In this document: positions 1 to 9,824 of the stretch, one piece after another
Layout of the letters: each line of letters begins with the position of its first letter
Position numbering within the stretch: position 1 is the first letter of the stretch
Assembly (NCBI GenBank): GCA_944327195.1
Contig: CALVGV010000020.1
Span: forward strand, 1-43,617
Direction: 5' to 3'
DNA: 43,617 bases
From: an uncultured Limosilactobacillus sp.
GTDB lineage: Bacteria > Bacillota > Bacilli > Lactobacillales > Lactobacillaceae
Translations under genes and position numbers: made by a program
Notes under the pieces: model-generated
Told to the model about the DNA's origin: nothing
Database searches by the model: none
Seen by the model: only the letters and a program-made list of their open reading frames with translations

Positions 1-20
1 TTGTCTTTTTTCTTTTCATC

Positions 21-60
21 ATAAACAAAAACAGCACTGGTGGAAAATCTCCATCAGTAC
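21..60 (-). terminator. Rho-independent terminator after deoD
   Basis: On the minus strand a 10-bp stem (51-60 with 34-43, one A-C mismatch and one G-U pair) closes a 7-nt loop and is followed by a T-rich run. It lies about 45 nt after the deoD stop. The plus strand has no T-run, so it terminates only leftward transcription. Confidence 0.65.
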
Positions 61-104
61 TGAATAGTGTAGAGCCTCTTTTTCTGCTTTCCGCAATTTT
101 TCAC

Positions 105-815
105 CTATTCCTGCTTGATCGCCGTTTCCAGGGCGATCTTGATCATGTCGCTGAAGGTCCGCTCCCGTTCCTCAGCGGTTGCCTTCTCGGTGCCAAAGAT
201 CAGGTCGCTGACCGTCAGCACGGACAGGGCCTTGAAGTGTAACTTGGCCCCCAGCAGGTAGAGCCCGGCCGATTCCATTTCGGTGCCGAGGATGCCGTAG
301 TCGGCCAGCTTCTGCATGTCGATTTCGTCATTGTAGAAGCGGTCGGCGGCGAAGATGTCCCCCACCTTGACCGGGATCCCCAGCTTCTTGGCCTCCTGGT
401 AGGCCGAATCGAGCAGTTCGAAGTTGGCCAGCGGGGCGTAGTGAATCCCCGGGCCGAAGGTGTTGGCGGTTACCGCCGAGTCGGTGGTCGATCCGGAAGC
501 CAGCAGGACGTCGCGCACGTGGACGTCGGGGGCCATCCCCCCGCAGGAGCCAACCCGGATGATCGTCTTGACCCCGTATTCGCGGACCAGTTCGTTGATG
601 TAGATCGACATCGACGGGATCCCCATCCCCGACCCCTGGACCGAAATCCGGTGGCCCTTGTAGGTCCCGGTGTAGCCAAAGGCGTTGCGGACCCGGTTGA
701 CCTGCTTAACGTCGCTTAAAAAGGTTTCGGCAATGTACTTGGCCCGCAGCGGGTCCCCCGGGAGGAGAACCGTTTCTGCGTAGTCGCCCTTCTTCGCTTC
801 AATGTGGGTACTCAT
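105..815 (-). CDS. deoD: Purine-nucleoside phosphorylase DeoD
   Basis: This is a 236-residue hexameric-type purine nucleoside phosphorylase. It cleaves purine (deoxy)ribonucleosides with phosphate to a free base and (deoxy)ribose-1-phosphate. The N-terminal VLLPGDPLRAKYIAETFL block, the RVGSCGG phosphate-binding loop and the GTEMESAGLY substrate-binding region are all visible, and the length is normal for the family. An AAGGGAAGGA ribosome-binding site precedes the ATG. It is last in the deoC-deoB-deoD operon, 15 bp after deoB. The ribose-1-phosphates it releases are the DeoB substrate. A terminator follows the gene. Family assignment is secure. Confidence 0.96.
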   Translation of the reverse strand: MSTHIEAKKGDYAETVLLPGDPLRAKYIAETFLSDVKQVNRVRNAFGYTGTYKGHRISVQGSGMGIPSMSIYINELVREYGVKTIIRVGSCGGMAPDVHVRDVLLASGSTTDSAVTANTFGPGIHYAPLANFELLDSAYQEAKKLGIPVKVGDIFAADRFYNDEIDMQKLADYGILGTEMESAGLYLLGAKLHFKALSVLTVSDLIFGTEKATAEERERTFSDMIKIALETAIKQE

Positions 816-830
816 GAAGATCCTTCCCTT

Positions 831-2024
831 CTAGTTTTCAATCCGGGCGAGGAAGCTTTCGCCAACTTCTCCGCCGGTCACGCCAAAGTTATCGAGAATC
901 GTTGCCCCCAGGTCGGCGTAGGTTGCCCGCTGCCCCAGGTCAACGTTGGTCGCCTTCATCGACGGCGAGTAGGCCAGCAATGGCACCAGCTCACGGGTGT
1001 GGTCGGTCCCCTTGTAGCACGGGTCGTTTCCGTGGTCGGCGGTGATCAAGAGGAGGTCGTCGTCGCGGAGGTTATCCAGCACCGTCCCCAGCCGCCGGTC
1101 GAAGTCGATCAGGGCCTGGCCGAAGCCCTGCGGGTTCCGCCGGTGGCCGTACATGGCGTCGAAGTCCACCAGGTTGGTGAAGCAAAAGCCGGTGAAGTCC
1201 TGGCCCATCACCTCGTCCACGTGGTCCATCCCGTCCATGTTGCTCTCGTTGTGATAGCCCTTGGTGATCCCGTGACCGGAGAAGATGTCGTTGATCTTCC
1301 CGACCCCAATCACCGCCAGGCCGGCCGCCTTGAGGCGGTCAAGGTCGGTCTCCCCGGTTGGCTCCAGCGAGAAGTCGCGCCGGTTGGCGGTCCGGGTGAA
1401 GTGGTCCTTGTCGGGGCCAACGTAGGGCCGGGCAATGATCCGGCCAACGGTGTAATCCGGGCCGTTGACCAGGGTCCGGGCGTACTCGCAGATCCGGTAG
1501 AGCTCCTCGACCGGGATGACCTCTTCGTGGGCGGCAATCTGGAGGACCGAGTCGCCGGAGGTGTAGACAATCAGGTCGCCAGTTTGCATTTGGTGTTCAC
1601 CGTAGTCCTTGATGACCTCGGTCCCCGAGTACGGCCGGTTGACGATCACCTTGCGGCCGGAAAATTCCTCCAGCTTGTTGATGATTTCTGCCGGGAAACC
1701 GTTCGGGAAGGTATCCAGCGGCCGCCGCACCGGCAGGCCCATCATTTCCCAGTGACCGTCCATGCTGTCCTTGCCGGCCGAAATTTCCTGCATTCGCCCG
1801 AAGGCCCCCAGGGCCGGGTTGGCCACCGGCACCCCTTCAATCGGGGTCTGGCGCAGGTTGCTCAGGCCCAGCTTGGCCAGGTTGGGCAGGGCCAGCTTGC
1901 CTTCCCAGGCGTGGCCGATGTCGCCGAGGGTGTCGGCCCCCTCATCCCCAAAGGCCGCCGCGTCCGGGGCCGAGCCGGTCCCAACCGAGTCTAAGACAAT
2001 TGCAAAAATCCGCTTGTAGGTCAT
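831..2024 (-). CDS. deoB: Phosphopentomutase DeoB
   Basis: A 397-residue phosphopentomutase of the alkaline-phosphatase/metalloenzyme superfamily. It interconverts (deoxy)ribose-1-phosphate and (deoxy)ribose-5-phosphate. The N-terminal metal-binding signature [16 protein letters not shown], the central [17 protein letters not shown] segment and the C-terminal TADHGNDP and [11 protein letters not shown] metal-ligand motifs are present. Length is typical. It sits between deoC (12 bp upstream) and deoD, linking nucleoside phosphorolysis to DeoC aldolase and hence to central carbon metabolism. Confidence 0.96.
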   Translation of the reverse strand: MTYKRIFAIVLDSVGTGSAPDAAAFGDEGADTLGDIGHAWEGKLALPNLAKLGLSNLRQTPIEGVPVANPALGAFGRMQEISAGKDSMDGHWEMMGLPVRRPLDTFPNGFPAEIINKLEEFSGRKVIVNRPYSGTEVIKDYGEHQMQTGDLIVYTSGDSVLQIAAHEEVIPVEELYRICEYARTLVNGPDYTVGRIIARPYVGPDKDHFTRTANRRDFSLEPTGETDLDRLKAAGLAVIGVGKINDIFSGHGITKGYHNESNMDGMDHVDEVMGQDFTGFCFTNLVDFDAMYGHRRNPQGFGQALIDFDRRLGTVLDNLRDDDLLLITADHGNDPCYKGTDHTRELVPLLAYSPSMKATNVDLGQRATYADLGATILDNFGVTGGEVGESFLARIEN

Positions 2025-2036
2025 GGTGCTCCCCCC

Positions 2037-2720
2037 CTATTCTTGCGCCTTTGCTTCCTCCAGGATTTGAACCGAGGCCGAAACCCCGAGCCGGTTGGCG
2101 CCGGCCTCAATCATTGCCAGGGCCTCGTCCACGTGGTGGATCCCGCCGGCGGCCTTGATCTTGAAGTCCGGCCCGACCGCTTCGCGCATCAGCTTAACGT
2201 CTTCGACCTTGGCCCCCCACTTGGAGAAGCCGGTCGAGGTCTTGACGAAGTCGGCCCCGGCGGCCACGGTCAGCTTGCTTGCCCGGACCTTCTCGTCGTC
2301 GGTCAGCAGGCAGTTTTCGATGATCACCTTGAGGAGGGCCCCCTTGGCGTGAACCGCCGTGGCCACCTGGCGGATGTCTTCTTCGACCAGGTCGTCGTGG
2401 CCCGCCTTGAGCTCGCCGATGTTGATTACCATGTCAACTTCGCCGGCGCCGTCGTCAATGACCTGCTCGGCCTCGGCAACCTTGATCGCCGTTGCGTTGG
2501 CCCCGAGGGGGAAGCCAATCACCGCGCAGGTGGTAACGCCGCTCCCGGCCAGGCCGGCGGCTACGTGCTTGACCCAGTAGGGGTTAACGCAGACCGAGGC
2601 CGTTTGGTACTCACGAGCCTCCTTCACCGTTTGGTCAATCATTTCGACGGTGGCTTCCGGCTTGAGCATCGTGTGATCCATGTACTTCGCAAGTTGGGCA
2701 ACAGTTAATTTCATAATCAT
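2037..2720 (-). CDS. deoC: Deoxyribose-phosphate aldolase DeoC
   Basis: A 227-residue class I aldolase that splits 2-deoxyribose-5-phosphate into acetaldehyde and glyceraldehyde-3-phosphate. It shows the [13 protein letters not shown]-terminus, the VCVNPYWV strand, the KVIIENCLL strand, the Schiff-base lysine in [13 protein letters not shown], and the KAAGGI phosphate-binding loop. Two ATG codons (2720 and 2714) are both compatible with the AAAGGGG ribosome-binding site. The upstream one is given here, but the downstream one has the more usual spacing. It is the first gene of the deo operon. Confidence 0.95.
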   Translation of the reverse strand: MIMKLTVAQLAKYMDHTMLKPEATVEMIDQTVKEAREYQTASVCVNPYWVKHVAAGLAGSGVTTCAVIGFPLGANATAIKVAEAEQVIDDGAGEVDMVINIGELKAGHDDLVEEDIRQVATAVHAKGALLKVIIENCLLTDDEKVRASKLTVAAGADFVKTSTGFSKWGAKVEDVKLMREAVGPDFKIKAAGGIHHVDEALAMIEAGANRLGVSASVQILEEAKAQE

Positions 2721-2784
2721 GAAACCCCTTTCAAAATTCGTTATCTTAAGGATAGCAGATTTTGAATCGTTTTACTACCATTTT

Positions 2785-2813
2785 CTTGTAACCGATTTCA
2801 CAAAATTGTCGAA
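2785..2813 (-). promoter_or_regulatory. Candidate deo operon promoter with operator-like dyad
   Basis: Reading leftward, TCGACA, a 16-nt spacer and TACAAG form a plausible sigma-A promoter about 65 nt upstream of deoC. The -35 lies inside a near-palindrome (2797-2813, arms TTCgACAA and TTGTGAA) that could be an operator for a DeoR-type repressor. No regulator gene is in the window, so this is inference from position and symmetry only. Confidence 0.3.
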
Positions 2814-2892
2814 TTTGCTTCTTCCTAGTCGGGTGAATAGTTAAGGACCGGTTAAATTCCGACCGATTTCGCCGCGGGGCATTGCAAAATGC

Positions 2893-2921
2893 TTGCCAGC
2901 CGCCGATAATAAAATTTAGAT
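2893..2921 (+). promoter_or_regulatory. Weak candidate promoter for the 44-residue microprotein
   Basis: TTGCCA, 17 nt and TTAGAT stand 24 nt upstream of the microprotein ATG. The -35 matches 4 of 6 positions and the -10 only 3 of 6. It is listed because the gene is otherwise isolated between a divergent operon and a terminator. Confidence 0.25.
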
Positions 2922-2944
2922 ACTGATATATGGGGTGATAGCTT

Positions 2945-3079
2945 ATGTTGCCATTTCTTATCATTGTCTTGATTCTCGCTTCGGCAACCGGTTGGCAGTT
3001 GCTGTTCAACCACCCGGCACCCCAAACCAAGGGGCCGACGGAAGAGACCGGCACACCAAGCCGGCGCCGGCGAGCTTAG
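2945..3079 (+). CDS. 44-residue single-pass membrane microprotein
   Basis: A short plus-strand reading frame reads MLPFLIIVLILASATGWQ for its first 18 residues, a hydrophobic membrane-spanning stretch. A polar linker rich in Pro, Thr and Glu follows, and the protein ends in an arginine cluster (SRRRRA). A purine-rich GGGGTGAT ribosome-binding site stands 5 nt before the ATG. A bidirectional terminator begins 24 nt after the stop. The gene is isolated between the divergent deo operon and a convergent membrane-protein gene. I do not recognise a family. The expected topology is one transmembrane helix with a basic C-terminal tail. It could be chance coding, but start signal, composition and terminator agree. 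Confidence 0.5.
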   Translation: MLPFLIIVLILASATGWQLLFNHPAPQTKGPTEETGTPSRRRRA

Positions 3080-3103
3080 TTATTATTTCATTCAACAAGA
3101 AAA

Positions 3104-3135
3104 GAGGAGTTGGGAAAATCCCAGCTCCTCTTTTT
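3104..3135. terminator. Bidirectional Rho-independent terminator
   Basis: A 12-bp stem (3104-3115 with 3119-3130, one G-U pair) with a 3-nt loop is followed by TTTTT on the plus strand and TTTTC on the minus strand. It ends both the plus-strand microprotein transcript and the leftward apt-side operon. Confidence 0.8.
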
Positions 3136-3138
3136 CTG

Positions 3139-3735
3139 TTAGTTGTTAACCGCCGTGTAGCTTTCCTGGCCGTCCTTGGCGGTGTACATCGCCTGACTAC
3201 TCCCCGGTTGGAGGAGGGTCAGCGAGTAGCCGCTGCCCAGGTTGGCCTTAATCTGCTTGGAGGTTGACCGCAGGGACTTGGCCAACTTCGGCCAGCCAAT
3301 GTCCTCGGCCTGGCTCGGGTCGTCAAGCACCTCCTGGAGGGCCTTCTTCTCGTCCGAATCGGTGACCGTGATCTCGTAGGTCTTGCTTGCCGAATCGTAG
3401 GCCACCGTCCCCAGCTTGGAGTAGGCCTTTTGCAGTTGGCTAAGGATGGCATCCTCCTTGGCCGACTGGGAAACCGAACTCGAACTCGACATCCCGGTGG
3501 TCAGCGAAATGCTGGAGGTCGACCCGCTCGCAATTGAGCTTGAACTCGAACTGGCCGCGCTCGACTTGGAGTGGTGCCAGTAGGGCAACTCAACCACGCC
3601 GAAAATGGTCAGGGCAAGGCTAAACACCACCAGGCAAGTGGCCCACTTCCATTCCCGGTAGCGTTGCCAGGAATTCACCAGGTAGAAGGCACTCAGGACT
3701 AACATCAGGCCCCCAAATAGCGCGAGTAAAATCAT
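3139..3735 (-). CDS. Membrane-anchored hypothetical protein with Ser-rich linker
   Basis: A 198-residue protein of unknown function. It has two N-terminal hydrophobic segments (about residues 2-20 and 31-50) separated by a short charged loop (NSWQRYREWKW). A serine-rich low-complexity linker (about 55-95) follows, then a soluble C-terminal domain of about 100 residues beginning LSQLQKAYSKLGTVAYD. Both helices with a short loop suggest that the C-terminal domain is either cytoplasmic or extracellular; the Ser-rich linker favours outside. It starts at an ATG behind AAGGGGAA and lies 11 bp after apt, ending the obgE-to-apt gene run. No family was recognised. Confidence 0.75.
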   Translation of the reverse strand: MILLALFGGLMLVLSAFYLVNSWQRYREWKWATCLVVFSLALTIFGVVELPYWHHSKSSAASSSSSSIASGSTSSISLTTGMSSSSSVSQSAKEDAILSQLQKAYSKLGTVAYDSASKTYEITVTDSDEKKALQEVLDDPSQAEDIGWPKLAKSLRSTSKQIKANLGSGYSLTLLQPGSSQAMYTAKDGQESYTAVNN

Positions 3736-3746
3736 TGTTCTTCCCC

Positions 3747-4265
3747 TTAGTACTCCATCAGGGCCTTGACGTCGTAGTTGGCCAACTTTTGCCGGCCGTT
3801 GAGGGCCGTCAGTTCAATCAGGAAGGCCGTGCCGACCACAACGCCACCCATTTTTTCAACCATTTCGATCGTTGCCCCGATCGTTCCCCCAGTTGCCAAG
3901 AGGTCATCGACCACCAACACCCGTTGCCCGGGCTTGATCGCGTCCTCTTCCATCTGGAGAGTTGCCGAGCCGTATTCCAGCTCGTAGCTCGCACTAACCG
4001 CCTTGCGCGGCAGCTTCCCCTTCTTGCGGGCCGGGGCAAAGCCAACCCCCAGCTCGTAGGCAACCGGGCAGCCAACGATGAAGCCGCGGGCCTCGGGGCC
4101 CACCACCATGTCAACGTGCTTGTCGCGCGCGTAGGCCACGATCTGGTCGGTGGCCTGCTTGAAGGCCTTTCCGTCGGCCATCAGGGGCAGGATGTCACGA
4201 AAGATGATCCCCTTTTCGGGGTAGTCAGGAACACTGGCCACGTACTTGTGTAAGTCTAACACCAT
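3747..4265 (-). CDS. apt: Adenine phosphoribosyltransferase
   Basis: A 172-residue type I phosphoribosyltransferase converting adenine and PRPP to AMP (purine salvage). The N-terminal [14 protein letters not shown] hood region, the GPEARGF motif and the PRPP loop [13 protein letters not shown] are visible, and the length is standard. AAAGGAG precedes the ATG. It follows recJ by 10 bp, the recJ-apt order being common in Firmicutes. Confidence 0.96.
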   Translation of the reverse strand: MVLDLHKYVASVPDYPEKGIIFRDILPLMADGKAFKQATDQIVAYARDKHVDMVVGPEARGFIVGCPVAYELGVGFAPARKKGKLPRKAVSASYELEYGSATLQMEEDAIKPGQRVLVVDDLLATGGTIGATIEMVEKMGGVVVGTAFLIELTALNGRQKLANYDVKALMEY

Positions 4266-4275
4266 AATTTCTCCT

Positions 4276-6597
4276 TTAATGTGAGCCCATGCACTGGTGA
4301 ACCCATTGTTTCAGCTGAGCGGAAGGCGCCTTGAGTAGGGTTCCCTCCACCGCCAGGCGCGCCGCCCGCTGCCGGTAGCTCATTGTTTCTTTCAAATCGG
4401 CCCGGGTAGTTTCGCTCTCCGGAGCCAACACGCCATTTTTTATTGTAACAAATCTTAGCTCCAAAAACACATGAATCATGAAAATTAGCTGGTCATTGTC
4501 GACGCGCAACCAGTTGGCCAGCTGGCCGCCAACCCGGTTGAGGTCAACCGCCTGGCGCTTGATCGTTTGGTAGAGGGCGACGAACTGGTCGCGGCTCGGC
4601 ATCCCCCGCTGGTGGAGGGGATCCTTGGACCAGCAGAGCAGACGGACCCGCTGGGCGGTGGCGCAGTTGGCCAGGATCTTGGTCAGATCGGCCAGGCGCG
4701 GCGGGCAGTCGACGATCACCACCGTCTGGTCGGTCAGGTCGATAGTCGCCGCCTCCCGGCCGGCCACCACCTGCCCCTTGGCGTTGGCGGCGAGGTTTTC
4801 GCGGAGGCTCTGGTTGAAGGTCACGTAGACCGCCGGCTCGCTAAACATCGGGGCGATCAGCCGCTGCACGCGGGCGTCCTCGATCACCGGGCCATTGGCA
4901 GCCTGGTCAACCAACTGGAGCTGGAGGCTGGTCTTGCCCCGCCAGCGGTTGATCCCCACCTGGACGGCCAGGGTCGGCAGGCTGCCGGTCAGCTGGTCGG
5001 CCAGGGCCGCCTGGCCGAAGGCGAGAACGGTCAGCGGGCCGGCCGGGGTCGGAACGGCAAACTTGAGGTGCTGCTTTTGCTTGCCGATCAGCTGAACCTG
5101 CTCGATTGCCGCTGGCCGGAAGCGGAAGGTCGGCAGCTCGTTGTCGGGGCCAAAGGGGGCCAGGCGCTGGAGCTGGTGGTAAAAGTCGAGGGTCAAGTCG
5201 GCCGGGGTCAGGTCACCGGCGATTTCCAGCGGCGGCCGGCCGCTGGCGTCGAAGTCCTGGGCGGTCGCCGCGGCTTCCAGGGCGGCGGCGAGCTCCTCCG
5301 CCTTGGCCACTTCAAAGGATAGCCCGCAGGCCTGGGGGTGGCCCCCAAAGGCGGTCATCAGGTCGCGGTGGCCGTCGAGGGCGGCAAAGAGGTTGAAGCC
5401 CGCCCGGCTCCGCCCCGACCCCTTTGCCACCTGCTCGCCGGCCTTGACGCTGGCCACGATCGTCGGCTTACCGGTCGCCTGCAGGAGGTGGCTGGCCACG
5501 ATGCCGAGGATCCCCTGGTGCCAGTCGGTGCCGACGATCAGGAGGGTTTGCCTATCGGCGTTGGCCGGGCTGGTGGCCTGCTCCATTGCCGCCGCCGTTA
5601 CCTCCTGGACCAGCTGCTGGCGCTCCTGGTTGCACTGGTCAACCGTCTGGGCCAGTTCGGCGGCCCGGTCGTCCTCAAAGGTCGTCAGCAGTTCGACCCC
5701 GAGGCCGGCCTCACGCAGGCGGCCGAGGGCGTTGAGCCGCGGGGCCAGCTGGAAGCCGACGTCCTGGTCGGTCAGGCTGGCCTCGTCGAGCTGGGCCACC
5801 TTGACCAGTTCGTGGAGGCCGGGCCGCATCCCCTGCCGCAGCTGCTGGAGGCCCAGGGCCACCAGCACCCGGTTTTCGCCGGCTAGGGAGACGACGTCGG
5901 CGATCTCGCCAATTGCCACTAGGTCAAGCAGCTCGCTGGGAAATTCACCCAGCAGGGCCCAAGCCAGCTTGAAGGCCACCCCAACCCCGGAGAGGTCGCC
6001 GCCCTCGTACTCGTCACCCGGGTACTGGGGGTGGACAATTGCCGCGGCCTCGGGCAGGCTTTCCGGCAGGCTGTGGTGGTCGGTGATCACCACGTCGACC
6101 CCCTGCTCCTTGGCAAAGGCGACCTCGGCCGCCCCGGAGACCCCGTTGTCGACGGTCAGGATCAGCTTGGTGCCGGCCTCAATCAGGCGCTGGTAGGCCG
6201 CCTGGTTGGGGCCGTAGCCGTCGGTAAAGCGGTTGGGCACGTAGTAGTTGACCTTGGCGCCGACCGTTTCCAACGTCTCGTACATCAGAGCGGTGCTGGT
6301 GATCCCGTCGGCGTCGTAGTCGCCGTAGACGGTGATCAGCTCGCCGGCCTCGATCGCCGCCATTAGCCGGTCGACCGCCTTTTCCATGTCGTGGAGGCGG
6401 CTTGGCTCCAGCACCTCCGCCAGCTGGGGCTTGAGAAAGTGCTGGGCCGCCTCGAGCCGGTCGTTGCCCCGGGCCACCACCAGCCGGGCCAAGAGCAGCG
6501 GCAAATCACACTGGTCGGCCACCTGCTTGACTAGCTCCTCCTGGTCCACCGTTAGTTCCTGCCATTGATACTTCGTTCCTACCATTTCAACCCCCAT
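4276..6597 (-). CDS. recJ: Single-stranded-DNA-specific exonuclease RecJ
   Basis: A 773-residue 5'-3' ssDNA exonuclease acting in recombination and mismatch or base-excision repair. DHH-family motifs are intact: [27 protein letters not shown] and [15 protein letters not shown]. The DHHA1 part carries [11 protein letters not shown] and [12 protein letters not shown]-terminal extension of about 200 residues, typical of Firmicute RecJ, follows. The ATG at 6597 has AAAGGA 7 nt upstream; a second ATG four codons later is an alternative. The gene is tightly followed by apt. Confidence 0.95.
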   Translation of the reverse strand: MGVEMVGTKYQWQELTVDQEELVKQVADQCDLPLLLARLVVARGNDRLEAAQHFLKPQLAEVLEPSRLHDMEKAVDRLMAAIEAGELITVYGDYDADGITSTALMYETLETVGAKVNYYVPNRFTDGYGPNQAAYQRLIEAGTKLILTVDNGVSGAAEVAFAKEQGVDVVITDHHSLPESLPEAAAIVHPQYPGDEYEGGDLSGVGVAFKLAWALLGEFPSELLDLVAIGEIADVVSLAGENRVLVALGLQQLRQGMRPGLHELVKVAQLDEASLTDQDVGFQLAPRLNALGRLREAGLGVELLTTFEDDRAAELAQTVDQCNQERQQLVQEVTAAAMEQATSPANADRQTLLIVGTDWHQGILGIVASHLLQATGKPTIVASVKAGEQVAKGSGRSRAGFNLFAALDGHRDLMTAFGGHPQACGLSFEVAKAEELAAALEAAATAQDFDASGRPPLEIAGDLTPADLTLDFYHQLQRLAPFGPDNELPTFRFRPAAIEQVQLIGKQKQHLKFAVPTPAGPLTVLAFGQAALADQLTGSLPTLAVQVGINRWRGKTSLQLQLVDQAANGPVIEDARVQRLIAPMFSEPAVYVTFNQSLRENLAANAKGQVVAGREAATIDLTDQTVVIVDCPPRLADLTKILANCATAQRVRLLCWSKDPLHQRGMPSRDQFVALYQTIKRQAVDLNRVGGQLANWLRVDNDQLIFMIHVFLELRFVTIKNGVLAPESETTRADLKETMSYRQRAARLAVEGTLLKAPSAQLKQWVHQCMGSH

Positions 6598-6635
6598 TAA
6601 CTTTCCTTTGGCACCCGCATCCCGCTAGGCAATCA

Positions 6636-6666
6636 ACAAAGCGAGGCCGGGAAAATCCGCGGCCTC
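6636..6666 (-). terminator. Candidate terminator between SDR gene and recJ
   Basis: A GAGGCCG / CGGCCTC stem (6643-6649 with 6660-6666) with a small inner pairing is followed leftward by the moderately T-rich GCTTTGTTG. The weak U-tract suggests partial termination, so recJ may still be reached by readthrough. Confidence 0.5.
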
Positions 6667-6673
6667 TGCTTTC

Positions 6674-7507
6674 CTACAGGTTTTGCTTGTTTTGTTGGTA
6701 ATCAAAGAACTTCTTGATCGCCCAGTCGCCCAGCCCCGGCACCAGTTGGTAGAGGTAGGACAGTTGGGCGGTGTAGGTTGGGACGTTGATCTCGCGGCGC
6801 TTGTAGCCGACGCTGTCCCAAATCTGCTTGGCCAGCTTTTCCGGGCTCGAAAACATCCACTGCGGGAAGTGGGAGACGAAAGCGTGGCCCGGGTCGGCCT
6901 TGTCGAAGAAGGGGGTCTTGACCGGCCCCGGGTTGACGGTCAGGACCTGGACCCCGTAGTCGGCCACCTCCATCCGCAAGATGTTGCTGAAGTGAATCAG
7001 GGCCGCCTTGGTTGCCGAGTAGACGGCCGTGCTCGGCAGCGGAATCTTGCCGCCGAGCGAGCCGATGTTGATGATCGCGCCGAAGCCCTGGTCCATCATC
7101 TGCTTGGCCACCAGCCGGCTCAGGTACATCGTTGCCAGCAGGTTGACGTTGATCATCTTGGCCATCGCCGCCCGGCTTTGCTTGGCCACCTCGCGGAGTT
7201 CGCCGACCCCGGCCGCGTTGATCAGAATGTCGATCTCACCGACCTCGTGGCGGATCCGCTCGAGGGCCGCGTCGGTGGCGTCCGGGTCGGTCAGGTCAAA
7301 GGGAAAGGCGAAGGCCGGGCGGCCGGCCAGGAGCATGCACCGGTTGGCCAGGCGTTGTAGCTGGTCGGCCTGGCGAGAGCAAACGATCACGATTGCCCCC
7401 CGCCGGGCGGCCTCCAGGGCAACGGCGGTGCCAATCCCCCCGGTTCCCCCGGTGATCAAGACAACCTTATTCTTCAATGAGCGCAGGGATTTCAAACGGC
7501 GCATCAT
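6674..7507 (-). CDS. Short-chain dehydrogenase/reductase (YqjQ-like)
   Basis: A 277-residue classical SDR oxidoreductase using NAD(P)H; its substrate is unknown. The Rossmann motif ITGGTGGIG near residue 20, the NAAG motif, the catalytic Ser in NIGSLGG and the YSATK catalytic Tyr/Lys are present. An in-frame GTG nine bases earlier lies directly on the AAAGGAA ribosome-binding site and is rejected. The ATG at 7507 has a 10-nt spacing. It lies between rnz and recJ, an arrangement resembling Bacillus yqjQ near rnz. A C-terminal hydrophobic patch near LSYLYQLVPGLG might associate with membrane. Confidence 0.88.
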   Translation of the reverse strand: MMRRLKSLRSLKNKVVLITGGTGGIGTAVALEAARRGAIVIVCSRQADQLQRLANRCMLLAGRPAFAFPFDLTDPDATDAALERIRHEVGEIDILINAAGVGELREVAKQSRAAMAKMINVNLLATMYLSRLVAKQMMDQGFGAIINIGSLGGKIPLPSTAVYSATKAALIHFSNILRMEVADYGVQVLTVNPGPVKTPFFDKADPGHAFVSHFPQWMFSSPEKLAKQIWDSVGYKRREINVPTYTAQLSYLYQLVPGLGDWAIKKFFDYQQNKQNL

Positions 7508-7522
7508 GGTAGTCACTTCCTT

Positions 7523-8449
7523 TTACTTTAGCGGAATGTCAACTTCTTCAAAATCGCGGACCACCCGGGTGTTTGCGAAGATGTCGCGCACCTGGTAGGC
7601 TAACTGGCCGGCCGCCTTGCCGACGTAACGGGCCGAAATATGGTTCAAAAGCAACTGCCCCACCTGGGCCTGCTTGGCGATCGTTGCCGCCTGGGCGTTG
7701 GTCGAGTGGTAGTAGTTGTGGGCCAGCTTGGCCTCCCCCTTGGCAAAGGTGCTTTCGTGGACCAGGACGTCGGCGTGGTCGGCCAGGGCCAGGGCGGCCT
7801 TGGTCTTGCGGGTGTCGCCCAGGATGGCGACCACCCGTCCCCGCTGCGGGGCACCGATGAAGTCGACCCCGGAAAGGGTCCGCCCGTCCGCCAGGGTCAC
7901 CGTCTTGCCGGCCTTAAGCTGACCGTAAACCGGGCCGGCCGGCACCCCGGCCGCCTGGAGCTTGTCGACCAGCAGCTCGCCGGGGTGGTCGTGCTCAACG
8001 ATCCGGTAGCCGAAACAGGCAATCTTGTGGTCGAGCTTGCGGGCGGAGACGGTGAAGGTCTTGTCGCGGAAGATCTCTCCGTCGTCGGTCAGTTCGACGA
8101 ACTTGAGCGGGTAGGAGAGGCGCGACTCGCTAACCTTGAGGGCCACCTGGACAAACTCCTTGATCCCCTTCGGGCCGTAAATCGTCAGCGGGCTGGTGCC
8201 ACCCTGAAAGGAGCGGGAACTCAGCAGGCCCGGCAGACCGAAGATGTGGTCGCCGTGGAGGTGGGTGATGAAGATCTTTTCAATCTTGCGCGGCCGGATG
8301 GTCGTCCGCAGGATCTGGTGCTGGGTGGCCTCGCCGACGTCAAAGAGCCAGACGGTCTTGCGCTCCTCCAGCAGCTTGAGGGCGAGGCTGGAAACGTTGC
8401 GGGCCTTGCTCGGCGAACCGGCGCCGGTCCCCAAAAATTCGATTTGCAC
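7523..8449 (-). CDS. rnz: Ribonuclease Z
   Basis: A 308-residue tRNA 3'-processing endonuclease of the metallo-beta-lactamase family. It removes 3' trailers from tRNA precursors lacking encoded CCA. The N-terminus [21 protein letters not shown], the zinc motif [15 protein letters not shown], the GDTRKT segment and the HESTF motif are visible. Full family length. It starts 11 bp after obgE and ends 15 bp before the SDR start, so it is probably co-transcribed from the obgE promoter. Confidence 0.96.
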   Translation of the reverse strand: MQIEFLGTGAGSPSKARNVSSLALKLLEERKTVWLFDVGEATQHQILRTTIRPRKIEKIFITHLHGDHIFGLPGLLSSRSFQGGTSPLTIYGPKGIKEFVQVALKVSESRLSYPLKFVELTDDGEIFRDKTFTVSARKLDHKIACFGYRIVEHDHPGELLVDKLQAAGVPAGPVYGQLKAGKTVTLADGRTLSGVDFIGAPQRGRVVAILGDTRKTKAALALADHADVLVHESTFAKGEAKLAHNYYHSTNAQAATIAKQAQVGQLLLNHISARYVGKAAGQLAYQVRDIFANTRVVRDFEEVDIPLK

Positions 8450-8460
8450 GCTGCCACCCC

Positions 8461-9759
8461 CTACTGGATAAACTCGAAGGCAAAGTCTTCGATCCGCACC
8501 AGGTCGCCGTCTTTGATCCCGCGCTCGCGGAGGGCGGCGTCGACCCCCATCCCCCGCAGTTGGCGGGCGAAGCGGAGCTGGCTTTCCTCATGGGTCAGGT
8601 CGGTCATTTCAAAGAGCTTCTCCAGCTTGTCCCCGCTCAGCACCCAGGTCCCATCCGGATCGCGGCTGATGGTGAAGGCCGGTTCGTCCGCTTGCGGCGT
8701 CAGGTCGACGACCGTTTCGGCCTCGTCGTGGCTGAGGCTGTCGAAGGCCGGGGTGGCGTCGAGCAGGGCGGCCGTCTTTTGCATCAGCTCGGCCGTCCCC
8801 TGGTGGGTTGGGGCCGAAATCGGGAAGACTTCCCGCTCCGGGGCCTCCTCGTGAAGGGCCTTGGTGAAGGCGGCCAGGTTTTCGGCCGCCCCCGGCAGGT
8901 CCATCTTGGTGGCAACCACGATCTGCGGCCGCTTCAGCAGCTCCGGATCGTAGCTGGCCAGCTCGTGGTTGATGGCGTGGTAGCGTTCCAGGGCCTGGTC
9001 CGGCTCCTGGTCACCAATCGAGACCAGGTGCAAGAGGACCCGGGTGCGCTCGATGTGGCGGAGGAACTGGAGGCCGAGGCCGACCCCCTTGGCGGCGCCG
9101 TCAATCAGGCCCGGCATGTCGGCCATCGCAAAGTCGCGCCCGTCCGGCAGCATGACCATCCCGAGGTTCGGCACCAGGGTGGTGAATTCGTAGGCGGCGA
9201 TCTTCGGCTTGGCCCCGGTGACCACCGACAAAAGGGTCGACTTGCCGACCGACGGGAAGCCGATCAGGCCAACGTCGGCCAGCATCTTCAACTCGAGCTC
9301 GAGGTTGCGGACCTGCCCCGGTTCCCCGTTTTCGGCGATTTCCGGGGCCGGGTTCTTGGCCGAGGCGAAGCGCATGTTGCCGCGGCCGCCGCGGCCCCCC
9401 TTGGCCACCACCAGGGTCTGGCCGCTTTCCACTAGGTCGCCGATGATCTGGCCGGTGTCGAGATCGCGAACCGTGGTCCCCTGGGGAACGGCCACCACCA
9501 GGTCCTCGGCGGCCGCCCCGGTCATCTGCTTGCTCATCCCGTTTTGGCCGTTCTTGGCCTTGAAGATGCGGTGGTAGCGGAAGTCCATCAGGGTCCGCAG
9601 CCCCTCATCCACCTTGAGGATGATGCTCCCGCCGCGCCCACCGTCACCGCCGGCCGGGCCACCGTTTGGGACGTACTTTTCCCGCCGGAAAGCAACCATC
9701 CCGTTGCCGCCACGCCCGGCGTGGACTTCGATCTTGATTTGGTCAACAAAGGTTGTCAT
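8461..9759 (-). CDS. obgE: Obg family GTPase
   Basis: A 432-residue essential GTPase linked to 50S assembly and stress responses. The glycine-rich Obg domain covers about residues 1-158. The G domain carries GFPSVGKST (P-loop), DMPGLIDGA (G3) and TKMD in the G4 position. A C-terminal OCT domain ends the protein. GGAG lies 8 nt before the ATG. It heads the obgE-rnz-SDR run behind a near-consensus promoter. Confidence 0.96.
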   Translation of the reverse strand: MTTFVDQIKIEVHAGRGGNGMVAFRREKYVPNGGPAGGDGGRGGSIILKVDEGLRTLMDFRYHRIFKAKNGQNGMSKQMTGAAAEDLVVAVPQGTTVRDLDTGQIIGDLVESGQTLVVAKGGRGGRGNMRFASAKNPAPEIAENGEPGQVRNLELELKMLADVGLIGFPSVGKSTLLSVVTGAKPKIAAYEFTTLVPNLGMVMLPDGRDFAMADMPGLIDGAAKGVGLGLQFLRHIERTRVLLHLVSIGDQEPDQALERYHAINHELASYDPELLKRPQIVVATKMDLPGAAENLAAFTKALHEEAPEREVFPISAPTHQGTAELMQKTAALLDATPAFDSLSHDEAETVVDLTPQADEPAFTISRDPDGTWVLSGDKLEKLFEMTDLTHEESQLRFARQLRGMGVDAALRERGIKDGDLVRIEDFAFEFIQ

Positions 9760-9793
9760 TTAATTACTCCGTTCTTTCGTGATTGCTTTTCTA

Positions 9794-9822
9794 ATTATAT
9801 TTGAAAAGGGAGGGGGCGTCAA
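9794..9822 (-). promoter_or_regulatory. Near-consensus sigma-A promoter for obgE
   Basis: TTGACG (9817-9822), exactly 17 nt, then a perfect TATAAT (9794-9799), reading leftward. The -10 ends 34 nt upstream of the obgE start, and the -35 nearly abuts the uvrC stop codon, so uvrC and obgE are separate transcription units with almost no gap. Confidence 0.85.
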
Positions 9823-9824
9823 AA

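Noticed and set aside
2742..2754. TATCttaagGATA dyad upstream of deoC
   Set aside because: The arms are only 4 bp, easily found by chance; it was not listed as an operator.
2746..3054. 102-codon minus-strand frame upstream of deoC
   Set aside because: It covers the deo promoter region and the antisense of the plus-strand microprotein, and has no ribosome-binding site or domain.
7508..7516. GTG start for the SDR gene
   Set aside because: It lies directly against the AAAGGAA site, so a ribosome could not initiate there; ATG 7507 has normal spacing.
9760..9824. Possible uvrC terminator in the uvrC-obgE gap
   Set aside because: Only imperfect GGGG/CCCC pairing, and the segment is better explained as the obgE promoter.
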